Of a stretch of DNA of 35,528 bases, positions 22,360-29,902 are shown one piece after another; the first letter of the stretch is position 1; each line of letters opens with the position of its first letter. A program made the translations under genes and the position numbers. The notes below the pieces were generated by a model that was not told the DNA's origin, did not search any database, and saw nothing but the letters and a program-made list of their open reading frames with translations. The DNA is from Opitutaceae bacterium. Lineage in GTDB: Bacteria; Verrucomicrobiota; Verrucomicrobiae; Opitutales; Opitutaceae. The stretch spans positions 1 to 35,528 of the forward strand of contig JAISAX010000592.1 in the NCBI GenBank assembly GCA_031266495.1. The letters run 5' to 3'.

Positions 22360-22623
22360 ATGACCACACTCACTATTGGCCCGGATGGCACGATCACCGG
22401 GCTCTACACAGAAGCAATTCCGCTCGCCTCGCTCGGGCGCATGTCCATGCGCCGGGCATCACACATCGAATTCAATGAGACCTCCCAAATATGGGAAGTC
22501 CTTTCTCCCGACAAAACCCGCGTCCTGTTCAGCGACTTTTCCCGGAGCACCTGCCTGCAATGGGAACACGACAACGCCGATACCCTGCTCGCCATCCCGC
22601 CCGCCCAATCCTCTTTTCCATGA
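22360..22623 (+). CDS. Small RASHxE-type protein, 87 aa
   Basis: Pattern: ITGLYTEAIPLASLGRMSMRRASHIEF, then IWEVLSP with a strand and a helix. A family of small uncharacterised proteins with the signature R-R-A-S-H-V/I-E-(P/F) after a short beta hairpin is common in phages and in planctomycete and cyanobacterial genomes. Here RRASHIE is at 31-37. Function unknown. Its stop overlaps the next start (ATGA). Confidence 0.74.
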   Translation: MTTLTIGPDGTITGLYTEAIPLASLGRMSMRRASHIEFNETSQIWEVLSPDKTRVLFSDFSRSTCLQWEHDNADTLLAIPPAQSSFP

Positions 22624-22994
22624 TCGATATTCTCAAGCATTCAAAGCCCGTTGAATCACTTCCGGGTATCGGCAAAGCCGATATTGTCGTCTGCGAAGAC
22701 GACACGATTTGCGAACGGCTGTTCATCGACGCAGGGGTGATCAACTTGATCATCCCTGCTCTCCCATGCACTCGCGGGCTTCTGGTTTTCCAATGGCGCG
22801 AATTCCACGTCGTGGGCCTGTGCTTCAAGGGCCATGCGAATCCCGCCGATAACGGATACACCGCGTTTTTAATGCGCCGCGCCACCGTCACCAACGAGGC
22901 CGTAGCCGAATTCGTCCACGATCTCATAAATCCCGCCCATGTAACCAACGTCACCATTCAGCAAACCACCATCCCCGATCCTGCCAACTCCTGA
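22620..22994 (+). CDS. Unknown protein, 124 aa
   Basis: No family recognised. The N-terminal part (MIDILKHSKPVESLPGIGKA) is followed by a beta-rich domain (DIVVCEDDTICERLF, INLIIPALPCTRGLLVFQWREFHVVGLCF given as pieces). The start overlaps the upstream stop by 4 bp. Its coding sequence contains a 29-nt near-perfect palindrome at 22731, an unusual constraint within a coding region. Confidence 0.66.
   Translation: MIDILKHSKPVESLPGIGKADIVVCEDDTICERLFIDAGVINLIIPALPCTRGLLVFQWREFHVVGLCFKGHANPADNGYTAFLMRRATVTNEAVAEFVHDLINPAHVTNVTIQQTTIPDPANS
22731..22759. promoter_or_regulatory. 29-nt near-perfect palindrome inside a coding region
   Basis: Centre C at 22745. The inner 15 bp TGATCAA-C-TTGATCA are a variant of the TGATTAA-N-TTAATCA sites. 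The outer arms (GCAGGGG and TCCCTGC) extend the symmetry with a single G-T mismatch. It may be an operator or an mRNA hairpin in the 124-aa gene. Confidence 0.5.
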
Positions 22995-23018
22995 CGTTCC
23001 ACCTTCAATCCAATTTCC

Positions 23019-24551
23019 ATGCACAACAAACTCACTCATTATCTGCGCGCCGGTTATCCCGGCATCAATATCATCTCTTACGAAGAGCAACGCGTCGAAC
23101 TGATCATCAAAAGCGTCGTCCATACGGCCATGCCCACGGGCTGGAATCTTTTCGCGTGGTCGATTACGGATGGCGTCATCGAAGTGCCGTCCTCCAATGA
23201 CGAAGCTGGCAAGCAGCATGGCGCTAACGACGTTCTGGAAATGTTCGAGTTTTTCCTGAAAATGCCTGAAAAGTCCGTTCTGGTTCTGCGCGATTTTCAT
23301 ATGTTTCTGCGCGAACCCAATCCAATTATCTTCAGGAAGCTCAAAGATTGTCTGTTGGCGGGAAAACTGAGCAACCGCACAATCATTATCGTCGGGTGCC
23401 AACTGCACCTTCCGCCCGAACTGGAAAAAGAGATCACCGTAATCGAATTTTCGCTACCGACCAAGGTGCAGCTTGGGGAAATCCTTGACGCCATCTGCGA
23501 ATCGGACAGGCGAAAATTGCTCGAAGGCGAAGAGCGTAATGCGGTTCTCGACGCAACAGGCGGGCTGACCACCGTCGAAGCCGAAAACGCGTTCGCGCTG
23601 TCGATAGTCGAGCACAAGGCGATCGTGCCTCGCGTCATTGCCCACGAAAAGGCGCAGACCGTGAAAAAGAATGGCATCATCGAAATCGTGGAGAGCAACC
23701 TGTCGCTCGATGATGTGGGAGGACTTGATGACCTGAAACCGTGGCTGATAAAACGCCGCTCCGCGTTCTCGCCCGAGGCGGAATCTTACGGGCTGCCAAC
23801 GCCGAAAGGGTTTTTGATGTTCGGCGTTCCCGGTTGCGGCAAGAGTCTGGTGGCGAAGGTCACAGCATCATGCCTTGACGTGCCTCTGCTGCGGCTGGAT
23901 GCGGGAAAGCTCTTCGGTTCGCTGGTTGGCGAGAGCGAGCGTAACATGCGCGCCGTACTCCAGACGGCGGAAGCGGTGGCACCGTGCGTCCTCTGGATTG
24001 ATGAAGTGGAAAAGGGGTTTTCCGGCAGCAAGTCGAGCGGGAGCACAGATGGTGGAACCACCGCCCGTGTGTTCGGATCCTTCCTGCAGTGGATGCAGGA
24101 CAAGGCAGCACCGGTATTCGTGGTTGCCACAGCAAACGACGTGTCCGCCCTGCCGCCCGAAATGCTGCGCAAGGGCCGGTTTGACGAGAACTGGTTCATC
24201 GACCTGCCCACCGCCGAGGAGCGAAAGCAGATTTGGGAAATCCAGATCAAAAAACGGAAGCGCAATCCGAAAAAATTCGGCATCGCTGAACTCGCCAGGC
24301 TCACGGATGGCTACACCGGATCGGAGATCGAGCAGTTGTTTGTGGAAAGCATGTTCACTGCGTTCGATGCCGGCAAAGAGCCGTCCACGGATTTGCTGGT
24401 CGAGTGCGCGAAGGAGTTCACACCGCTTTCCAGAATGATGGCCGAGGACATCAAGCGCCTGCGTGAATGGGCCGCTGGCCGGTCTCGCCGGGCGAGCGCG
24501 CCGGATGCCGCCACAACCACCATCGGAACACGCGGGCGCAAACTCGGATGA
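23019..24551 (+). CDS. Ycf46-like AAA+ ATPase, 510 aa
   Basis: The C-terminal half is a classic AAA+ module: DDVGGLDDLKPWL, Walker A GVPGCGKS (269-276), Walker B VLWIDEVEK (324-332), sensor 1 ATAND (370-374), arginine finger region RKGRFDE (384-390), and the lid helix DGYTGSEIEQL. The N-terminal ~220 residues hold a second, degenerate ATPase-like fold (PGINIISYEEQRVE, VLVLRDFHMFL, IIIVGCQLHLPPEL) with no Walker A. A degenerate plus an active domain is the Ycf46 arrangement. It would unfold or remodel a target protein, possibly with the Ycf35-like and DUF2997-like neighbours. The tail is basic and low in complexity. Confidence 0.88.
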   Translation: MHNKLTHYLRAGYPGINIISYEEQRVELIIKSVVHTAMPTGWNLFAWSITDGVIEVPSSNDEAGKQHGANDVLEMFEFFLKMPEKSVLVLRDFHMFLREPNPIIFRKLKDCLLAGKLSNRTIIIVGCQLHLPPELEKEITVIEFSLPTKVQLGEILDAICESDRRKLLEGEERNAVLDATGGLTTVEAENAFALSIVEHKAIVPRVIAHEKAQTVKKNGIIEIVESNLSLDDVGGLDDLKPWLIKRRSAFSPEAESYGLPTPKGFLMFGVPGCGKSLVAKVTASCLDVPLLRLDAGKLFGSLVGESERNMRAVLQTAEAVAPCVLWIDEVEKGFSGSKSSGSTDGGTTARVFGSFLQWMQDKAAPVFVVATANDVSALPPEMLRKGRFDENWFIDLPTAEERKQIWEIQIKKRKRNPKKFGIAELARLTDGYTGSEIEQLFVESMFTAFDAGKEPSTDLLVECAKEFTPLSRMMAEDIKRLREWAAGRSRRASAPDAATTTIGTRGRKLG

Positions 24552-24781
24552 AAACATACAAGCCACTACGGCTGTTTTTCAAAGGAGAAGAGGTTCCCAT
24601 TGAATTTGTCCCATTGAAAAATGGATTTCGTATCACCGGATGGGGTTTCACCGACTGCATACTAAACTTCCACTGCCCCAAATGCAACGCCCCAAAGGGC
24701 TATAAATGCGCTACTCCATCTGGAAGAACGGCAAGCATACCACATGGGGAGCGTTATCAGAAGCTAAACAAAAAACCATAA
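24548..24781 (+). CDS. Small zinc-binding protein, 77 aa
   Basis: The second half carries CPKCNAPKGYKC-ATPSG-R-T-ASIPHGERY, i.e. C43-x2-C46, C54 and H66. This is the zinc ribbon type seen in many small phage proteins, where C-P-x-C, G-x-x-C and a late H-x-x-R recur. The N-terminal half is a small beta domain (PLRLFFKGEEVPIEFVPL). The start overlaps the ATPase stop (ATGA), so it is co-translated with it and may be an adaptor or a nucleic-acid-binding protein. Confidence 0.72.
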   Translation: MKTYKPLRLFFKGEEVPIEFVPLKNGFRITGWGFTDCILNFHCPKCNAPKGYKCATPSGRTASIPHGERYQKLNKKP

Positions 24782-24859
24782 CTACGTGGACGCCGCGTCT
24801 TTCATCAGCTTTGGCCCGCCCAACTTACCCCGTGTGGATAGGTCATCTTCTTTTGTATC

Positions 24860-25273
24860 ATGAAAACCAACACACCAAGAACCGATGCCGAAGAGTTCGT
24901 TGCCGAAACACCGGAATTACCATGCGGCGATGGTCCATTTGCAGTCGTCAACGCCGTCAAAAGTGAGTTCGCCCGTGAGCTTGAGCGCGAAAACAACAGG
25001 CTGCGGGCCAGCATAAGCGAAATTCAACTCATAGGGAAATTCGTCACCGTCATCTATCGGATCGAGAATCCTGCCGAATGGCGAAAGGCAAACCCGCTCA
25101 ACTACACGCATGATGGCTTGAAAGCCATCGGTGTATCGATTGGCGATCTCATAAGGCGTCGTGACGAACTGCGTACTGCGCTGGAACGTATCGCCAGTGG
25201 CGATCTCGACGCAGCTTTTACCACCGAAATCGCGCAAAAGGCGCTCGATAAAGACGACGCTCCCCAATCATGA
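24860..25273 (+). CDS. Unknown phage protein, 137 aa
   Basis: Begins MKTNTPRTDAEEF and continues AVVNAVKSEFARELEREN, the recurrent 'TPRTDA ... FARELER' opening of many phage early proteins, followed by a coiled-coil-like part and a helical end. Function unknown. The 78-bp gap before it has no clear promoter. Its stop overlaps the next start by 4 bp. Confidence 0.72.
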   Translation: MKTNTPRTDAEEFVAETPELPCGDGPFAVVNAVKSEFARELERENNRLRASISEIQLIGKFVTVIYRIENPAEWRKANPLNYTHDGLKAIGVSIGDLIRRRDELRTALERIASGDLDAAFTTEIAQKALDKDDAPQS

Positions 25274-25593
25274 ATAACCTCGAAGCCCTCATAATCGTCC
25301 GGAATTGTTCTCTCATATCGACACAGATGCGCACTCGCCAAGGGCAAGCCGCACTTAAGACAGTCGACAAAAAGATACAGTCCTTACTCCGGAAAAAGGC
25401 ATGGCGCGACGGAATCGGCACGCCGATCCACATGGGGAATCCCGACTTTGTTTATCCCATTCCCGATGATCCGCTCACAGCGGCGCTCAAGAAAATTGCC
25501 GCTCTCTCGACAGACCAACTGGCATCGCCTCATCAGTGCTCCGCTGTCGTGATTGCTATGGATGCGCTCGCGAAAATGGAGTCCTCATCATGA
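25270..25593 (+). CDS. Unknown protein, 107 aa
   Basis: No family recognised. It is helical with a basic stretch (LKTVDKKIQSLLRKKAWRDG) and a Pro/Asp-rich middle (YPIPDDPLTAALKKIAALS). It is linked to both neighbours by 4-bp start/stop overlaps, which supports it being real. Confidence 0.62.
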   Translation: MNNLEALIIVRNCSLISTQMRTRQGQAALKTVDKKIQSLLRKKAWRDGIGTPIHMGNPDFVYPIPDDPLTAALKKIAALSTDQLASPHQCSAVVIAMDALAKMESSS

Positions 25594-26033
25594 GTCCCAG
25601 CCCATCTTCCTATGTTTCCAATGGGCAGACGTTTACATTCAATAATTACGTCTGCGCAGAAATGCTGATGGGAGTGTCCGACGAAAGGCGCACCGGGCGA
25701 CTCATTCAGATCCGCAAAGGGAGCGGAGCTTTCGGCTCCGACAAATATCTCATCCGCCTGCGCGATGGCTCACTGATGTGCTTCGAGAACGTGTTGCTGC
25801 GCCATGCCGACGACGAACGATTCGTAGAGGCGTTCTATCGGTCGAACGGCATGACGCCGCCGACCATTCCGGACCAGCCTCCGTTCGAGGGCGACTCGGA
25901 GCAGACCGAATACCTGATCGCGGGAGGATTCCCGGAGACGGGGTTCATCATCGACAAGCCGAAGGGGCCTGCGTCGGCAACACAATCGTTCGCGATGCTC
26001 ATCGTCCAACCTGCAAAGCCTGACAATCCGTAA
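25590..26033 (+). CDS. Unknown protein, 147 aa
   Basis: No family recognised. The first ~75 residues look like a small beta domain (RTGRLIQIRKGSGAFGSDKY, LIRLRDGSLMCFENVLLRH), as in proteins that bind small molecules or nucleic acid. The rest is Pro-rich and extended. The ATG at 25590 overlaps the previous stop and is preferred to the upstream ATG at 25536. Confidence 0.66.
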   Translation: MSPSPSSYVSNGQTFTFNNYVCAEMLMGVSDERRTGRLIQIRKGSGAFGSDKYLIRLRDGSLMCFENVLLRHADDERFVEAFYRSNGMTPPTIPDQPPFEGDSEQTEYLIAGGFPETGFIIDKPKGPASATQSFAMLIVQPAKPDNP

Positions 26034-26053
26034 TTAAAATTCGATACAAAACT

Positions 26054-26470
26054 ATGTTATACGTAAAACTCACTGGCGTCGAAATCGCCAACAAACACGA
26101 AACGATCCGCCCGTCCGGCATCTTTGACCATAAGAGGCCGGGCACGATGGTTGCAGTCCGCCCATGCGATGAAGCCTGCAAAGGCAAAACCTACCTCGGC
26201 ATGTATCTCTGCGATGCCCCGACCGGAGTAACTGGCGAGCAAATCGGCGACAAGGTTGTGCTTACCATGAACAATTATCAAAACCCGGCCATCTACGTGC
26301 CTGATCTCGACAAGATCGTCTGGGGCTACGATAGCTGGTGGGGGGAAATCAAATCGGAGGGAAAGCTCCGGGAGATCACCGACGCCGACATTCAAAACCA
26401 GTGGTATGTCCGTGCGCTCGCGCAGTTGGAACAGCAGCACTCCGCAACACCAGAAAAGAAACTGTCTTGA
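26054..26470 (+). CDS. Unknown phage protein, 138 aa
   Basis: The middle holds IRPSGIFDHKRPGTMVAVRPCDEACKGKTYLGMYLCDAP in pieces (PSGIFDHKRPGTMVAVRPC, KTYLGMYLCD), then VLTMNNYQNPAIYVPDLDKIVWGYDSWWGEI. Strings like NPAIYVP and 'GYESWWG-I' recur in a small family of phage proteins without known function. The C-terminus is a short helix (WYVRALAQLEQQ). Confidence 0.7.
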   Translation: MLYVKLTGVEIANKHETIRPSGIFDHKRPGTMVAVRPCDEACKGKTYLGMYLCDAPTGVTGEQIGDKVVLTMNNYQNPAIYVPDLDKIVWGYDSWWGEIKSEGKLREITDADIQNQWYVRALAQLEQQHSATPEKKLS

Positions 26471-26472
26471 AT

Positions 26473-26916
26473 ATGAGTACACAAACACAACAAACGGCGT
26501 CCGGTTTGCCTCTTTCTGCCGCCGAAGCTCGCGCAATTTGCGAGCGCTTCGCGCTCAAACACAAAGTCATCTTTGACGATAAGGGGGAGTGCGGCTTCGG
26601 TCGCAAGTGCGTCGGCTTCTGCGATGGCGGCAACTGGATTGCACATAACCCGTATCGACATTCTGACTACGAGCCAATCCCCGGACTGGCCTGCGCTGAC
26701 TGCTATGCTCCCGCCGGAGTCAACAGCTACCACAAGCACGATTGCCTCGCTGTGCTTGGTCACGGCGATGAGGCAATTATCGGGCTTGCGCGCTGGGTCC
26801 AGAAGATGGAGGCGGCTGGTGAAGTACATATCGTGAAATACAGGACCGGCGCGACGGGCATGCAGGCGCTCATCGCGGGCACTCACGCCCGCGCGGTGAT
26901 CGTGAAGAAGGTATAG
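26473..26916 (+). CDS. Unknown Cys/His-rich protein, 147 aa
   Basis: Contains CGFGRKCVGFCDGGNW, then ACADCYAPAGVNSYHKHDC, giving at least six Cys and two His in the middle, so zinc or iron binding is likely. The C-terminal half is alpha/beta (DEAIIGLARWVQKME, VHIVKYRTGATGMQALIA). No family recognised. The ATG at 26473 follows the previous stop by 2 bp. A longer frame to 26338 overlaps that gene and is not preferred. Confidence 0.68.
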   Translation: MSTQTQQTASGLPLSAAEARAICERFALKHKVIFDDKGECGFGRKCVGFCDGGNWIAHNPYRHSDYEPIPGLACADCYAPAGVNSYHKHDCLAVLGHGDEAIIGLARWVQKMEAAGEVHIVKYRTGATGMQALIAGTHARAVIVKKV

Positions 26917-26952
26917 CACGGTAGCGACTCCGTAGATACATGGTTTACCATT

Positions 26953-27384
26953 ATGATTAAATTAAAACGCGAAAAGACAAAATTTTGGGGAATCGAATAC
27001 ACCATAACCCCCATGCTTCTGGGCACCATCATCGGCGATGGTGCCGAATGGATTTGGTTCTCCTACATGGATGACCGTCCCAATTACTATGTGGTAAGAG
27101 TCCCGACAGGGACACTTGTCAGCATCCAAGGGAGGACAGACTATTTTTACGACGATGTTCTTCCGGAGATAGTGAACGCCATCGAAGACGAATCCTACGA
27201 TTTTTACGGCCCGCGACAATGGCGTGAGCGGGACCGGAAAGGTTACGTTAGCAGCACTCGCCGCTGGCCAATCCCTCCCAACTTTTCATCGGGATCGACT
27301 TGGGGTGAATATGAGCCTGACAAAGAGACTCTGCGCCGCGCCGTGGTGAACACTCCAATGCCGGATACGAAGCGTTCCGGCTAG
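26953..27384 (+). CDS. Unknown protein, 143 aa
   Basis: No family recognised. Rich in aromatic residues (WIWFSYMDDRPNYYVV, DYFYDDVLPEIVNAIEDE, YDFYGPRQWRERDR) with a polar C-terminus. The start region reads TATGATTAAATTAA, which is one half of the palindromic motif followed by a partial second half; this may be chance (codons for MIKLK). Confidence 0.66.
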   Translation: MIKLKREKTKFWGIEYTITPMLLGTIIGDGAEWIWFSYMDDRPNYYVVRVPTGTLVSIQGRTDYFYDDVLPEIVNAIEDESYDFYGPRQWRERDRKGYVSSTRRWPIPPNFSSGSTWGEYEPDKETLRRAVVNTPMPDTKRSG

Positions 27385-27422
27385 TGGCTGATTAGGCTGT
27401 AATTTTTAAAGGATACAAAACA

Positions 27423-27686
27423 ATGAAATACAAGGGAAAACTCTACGGGAAGATTGGCAAAAAACACTTCGATACTGGCTACACTTCGGACGATTGGGAT
27501 GCTTTGCGCGACGCGCTCAAAGCCTGTGTCGCAACGCTGGAAGTCGCGCTGGATTACGGAGACTTCGCCCGCGGCAAGGGCAATTTTGCAAAGATTGTCG
27601 AACGCGACATCCGGGACGGAATTGCCGCTCTCCGAAACGCCACCGGCGATCAGCGTAACACTTCCGGCGAGCCGCGCCGGTCCTAG
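27423..27686 (+). CDS. Small unknown protein, 87 aa
   Basis: MKYKGKLYGKIGKKHFDTGY followed by a helical part (DDWDALRDALKACVATLEVA). Small proteins opening 'M-x-Y-K-G-K-L-Y-G-K' and containing a 'DTG' pattern are common among phage early genes; function unknown. It has a plausible ribosome site, AAAGGA, about 10 nt before the ATG. Confidence 0.64.
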   Translation: MKYKGKLYGKIGKKHFDTGYTSDDWDALRDALKACVATLEVALDYGDFARGKGNFAKIVERDIRDGIAALRNATGDQRNTSGEPRRS

Positions 27687-27690
27687 TAAA

Positions 27691-27990
27691 ATGAATACAC
27701 AAGACACACAACAACCGGCGTCGGCTCCTGCCTCTGGTTCGGCGGTCTATGCCCCCGGCACGATCCTACGGGTGGTCGGCCTGTCCGGCCGCGTTCCACT
27801 CGATACGCAAGGTGAGGGGAGTCCACGCGTCGGCGATGTCGTCCGTGTCGGTGACTACGACGCCGTGCGCGTAGCAGCCCACCTGCCCGATCCCTGTTAC
27901 TGGTGTATAAAGGACAGCGGGGAATACGGCGCACAATTCACCCATTCCGATCTCCAGCCGAACCCGGAGGTACGACATAGCGAAGAATGA
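27691..27990 (+). CDS. Unknown small beta protein, 99 aa
   Basis: The first ~20 residues are Thr/Gln/Ala/Pro-rich. Then a small beta barrel-like domain follows (GTILRVVGLSGRVPLDTQGE, PRVGDVVRVGDYDAVRVAAH, PCYWCIKDSGEYGAQFTHSD). It has a C-Y-W-C pair that might bind metal. The ATG at 27691 lies 4 bp after the previous stop. Confidence 0.6.
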   Translation: MNTQDTQQPASAPASGSAVYAPGTILRVVGLSGRVPLDTQGEGSPRVGDVVRVGDYDAVRVAAHLPDPCYWCIKDSGEYGAQFTHSDLQPNPEVRHSEE

Positions 27991-27994
27991 GACA

Positions 27995-28237
27995 TTGGCG
28001 CAACCGGCTGGTTATCCCGACCGCGAGGGCCGCTGGCGGTGTGAGTGCCACGACGGCTCCACTTACGAGTGCGACATCTACCCGATACCGACCGGCGAAT
28101 TATGCGCATGGCACGATGAGTGCGGGCGTGATGGACTGGCTGAGACTGAGGTATGGGCAGATGACGAGTGGATGGGGCACGTGCCCGCACGCTGCTTGGC
28201 TCGCGACGGAGTTTTTACATTTTTGGATAACACCTGA
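27995..28237 (+). CDS. Probable small Cys-rich protein, TTG start, 80 aa
   Basis: Open frame with RWRCECHDGSTYECDIYPIP and GELCAWHDECGRDG, giving five Cys and two His early on, a likely zinc site, then an acidic end. A TTG start 4 bp after the previous stop fits the tight packing; no ATG is available in frame nearby. A terminator lies 35 bp after the stop. Confidence 0.5.
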   Translation: MAQPAGYPDREGRWRCECHDGSTYECDIYPIPTGELCAWHDECGRDGLAETEVWADDEWMGHVPARCLARDGVFTFLDNT

Positions 28238-28272
28238 TTCCGACAACGCCTCTTTGTATATCTCAAATCATC

Positions 28273-28303
28273 GCCCGGCTTTATCGCCGGGCTTTTTATT
28301 TTC
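28273..28303 (+). terminator. Intrinsic terminator
   Basis: Perfect 7-bp stem GCCCGGC/GCCGGGC (28273-28279, 28286-28292) with loop TTTATC, followed by TTTTTATTTTCC. It ends the long early operon, only a few bases before the ATG at 28305. Confidence 0.9.
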
Positions 28304-28304
28304 C

Positions 28305-28982
28305 ATGGAAAATCCACAACAGGTCCGCCTGAGCATAAAGGAAAACCGGTTGGTTCTCTCCGCATCCGGTGGGCCGGCATCATTGATTCGCGACGGCAAG
28401 CGTCTCCATGGATGCTCCATCGCGGATTGCATGGCACTCAAGACGGATCGGGCGCGGCTCTCGCGCCTTGTGCTGGACCAGCGAATACACGTCCAGCCTG
28501 ATCTTCCCAAACTGGTTGAAGACGCGCTTGCCGAATATGCGCTGGCAGGCGTTCCGTTTTGCCGCCCGTCCGACATCCAGCGAGTGGCGTGGCTGGATGA
28601 GACCACAAAAATCCGCTGCCGCCGGTCATGGAAGGGCGCCGGGTTTGTCGCCGGTCGAAATTACCCGATCTCTTCGCGGTTGCTGGAACGGCAAAAGATC
28701 GAACAGCGAAAGCGGTACGGGCATGGCATGGAGCGTGTGCAAACCACCGGACGCGAACTTTTGTTTGTCGTCACCAACCGGCACCGGAACGCAAAGCATG
28801 GGTTTACCCATAACGAGCTTTCCCGCGCCGAATGCACACGCTATCCCGGGGTGAGCGCGTTTCACCCGATCCCGAAACTTGTCCGTCATTTCGATCTGCC
28901 CGATGTTTCCGATGTAGCGACTGCCGAGCCGGGCACTTTTTATGAAATGATGCGCCGTATGGAATTGCTCGAATCGTCATGA
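28305..28982 (+). CDS. Unknown protein, 225 aa
   Basis: No family recognised. It opens with MENPQQVRLSIKENRLVLSA and has a central region PFCRPSDIQRVAWLDETTKI, with charged residues that suggest nucleic acid contact. The C-terminus (GVSAFHPIPKLVRHFDLPD, FYEMMRRMELLESS) is acidic. The frame is open upstream through the terminator, but the ATG right after it is preferred. It would need transcription that reads past the terminator or its own promoter. Confidence 0.66.
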   Translation: MENPQQVRLSIKENRLVLSASGGPASLIRDGKRLHGCSIADCMALKTDRARLSRLVLDQRIHVQPDLPKLVEDALAEYALAGVPFCRPSDIQRVAWLDETTKIRCRRSWKGAGFVAGRNYPISSRLLERQKIEQRKRYGHGMERVQTTGRELLFVVTNRHRNAKHGFTHNELSRAECTRYPGVSAFHPIPKLVRHFDLPDVSDVATAEPGTFYEMMRRMELLESS

Positions 28983-29014
28983 GAGTTACACTATCTTTTC
29001 AATCAACTTTCACC

Positions 29015-29428
29015 ATGAGCAACGTTCTCCATACCATCTATCCTTACAAAGACGGCCCGCGAACCATCGTTGGCGGCGATTGGGTGTTCGATGATGAACA
29101 TCACGGACTCGTCGCCGAGCCTTTCATTCTCGGAGCGGAACTCGTGATCGATCTCGCGGCCAAGGGCATCCCCGATGCCGAAAACGGGTTCAAACTGGTG
29201 TTTTCCACACAGGCATTCCCCGGTGCGTTTCATGCCCGACGTATCGCCCTTGAATTGGGTGGTGCGACCTATGAAGTCATCGGACAGGACGAAGACGGGG
29301 TGCCTCTCACCGGCTGGCTCTGCCCGGCGCTTCATCATTATCTGCCAGAACCACCGGAGAGCCTTTATTTCCGTGGGTTCCCCTCCATGCATCCCGTCAG
29401 GAAAGCGGATGCGGTTCTCGTCGCATAG
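29015..29428 (+). CDS. DUF6717-like protein, 137 aa
   Basis: Pattern: TIYPYKDGPRTIVGGDWVFDDEHHGLVAEPF, then VIDLAAKGIPDAENGFKLVFSTQAFPG in pieces, then GWLCPALHHYLPEPPESLYF. This 'WVFDD--GL--EPF--G-----ID', 'F--FS---FPG', 'GWLCPAL--Y' order matches the DUF6717 family, of unknown function. The frame starts at 28979 with an ATG overlapping the previous stop; the ATG at 29015 after TTTCACC fits the leader type used here better. Confidence 0.74.
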   Translation: MSNVLHTIYPYKDGPRTIVGGDWVFDDEHHGLVAEPFILGAELVIDLAAKGIPDAENGFKLVFSTQAFPGAFHARRIALELGGATYEVIGQDEDGVPLTGWLCPALHHYLPEPPESLYFRGFPSMHPVRKADAVLVA

Positions 29429-29867
29429 GGATACCTCCCTGCGAATCCATCGGAGACGTCTGACGAAAACCGACTCGTCCATAAAACCGGGCGAGTTTTT
29501 TTGTATCCGGCGCATTAATACCGCCACGTGGCGCGACGCTGTGCTGGGCGCTCGCTACCGTCTCAATGGCACGGCGTCGCCGATCCGCGTGCTGCAAAAA
29601 CTTGCTGCCAACCTCACGAATACCAATAGCGGATTGTGCAGGCGTGCCATAGGTGGATTGCAGGAGTTTCACAAAGTGCGGTCCCTTTCCCTGCCCTGCC
29701 CGATAACGAAAATAAACGCCGGACGGGTGCATGATCTCGATCGACCGTTTGGCCGGTAGCGTCTGATAGAGCCAGCCCTTGCTGTTCATCAGCGAAGCCA
29801 AGTCGATCAGGCGCGATACCTGTGCAGCAAGTTCAGTCAACCTGGATATAAAATCAGCGTCCTTCAT
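29397..29867 (-). CDS. Probable protein on the opposite strand, 156 aa
   Basis: Convergent with the DUF6717-like gene (31-bp overlap at the 3' ends) and divergent from the helicase. The sequence (LTELAAQVSRLIDLASLMNS, SIEIMHPSGVYFRYRAGQGK, HADRRRRAIETVASAQHSV) is protein-like and basic toward the end. No family recognised. The region otherwise has no plus-strand gene. The ATG at 29867 is preferred to 29903, which would overlap the helicase start. Confidence 0.55.
   Translation of the reverse strand: MKDADFISRLTELAAQVSRLIDLASLMNSKGWLYQTLPAKRSIEIMHPSGVYFRYRAGQGKGPHFVKLLQSTYGTPAQSAIGIREVGSKFLQHADRRRRAIETVASAQHSVAPRGGINAPDTKKLARFYGRVGFRQTSPMDSQGGIPMRREPHPLS
29473..29502 (+). terminator. Intrinsic terminator for the plus-strand run
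   Basis: An 8-bp stem with one G-U pair (ACTCGTCC, 29473-29480, with GGGCGAGT, 29489-29496), 8-nt loop, then TTTTTT. It ends the plus-strand transcript inside the 3' part of the convergent gene. Confidence 0.82.
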
Positions 29868-29902
29868 AACTTGTTTCCACCTGTCAACCCTCACCAGTTC
29901 CA

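Noticed and set aside
22278..22478. 66-codon open frame starting in the leader before the RASHxE gene
   Set aside because: Most of it lies in another frame of the RASHxE gene, and its content (His/Arg/Pro-rich) looks like a shadow.
26951..26967. Fifth copy of the palindromic site at the start of the 143-aa gene
   Set aside because: Only the left half and part of the right half match (ATGATTAAATTAA, then AACG), and the bases are also codons for MIKLK, so chance is enough to explain it.
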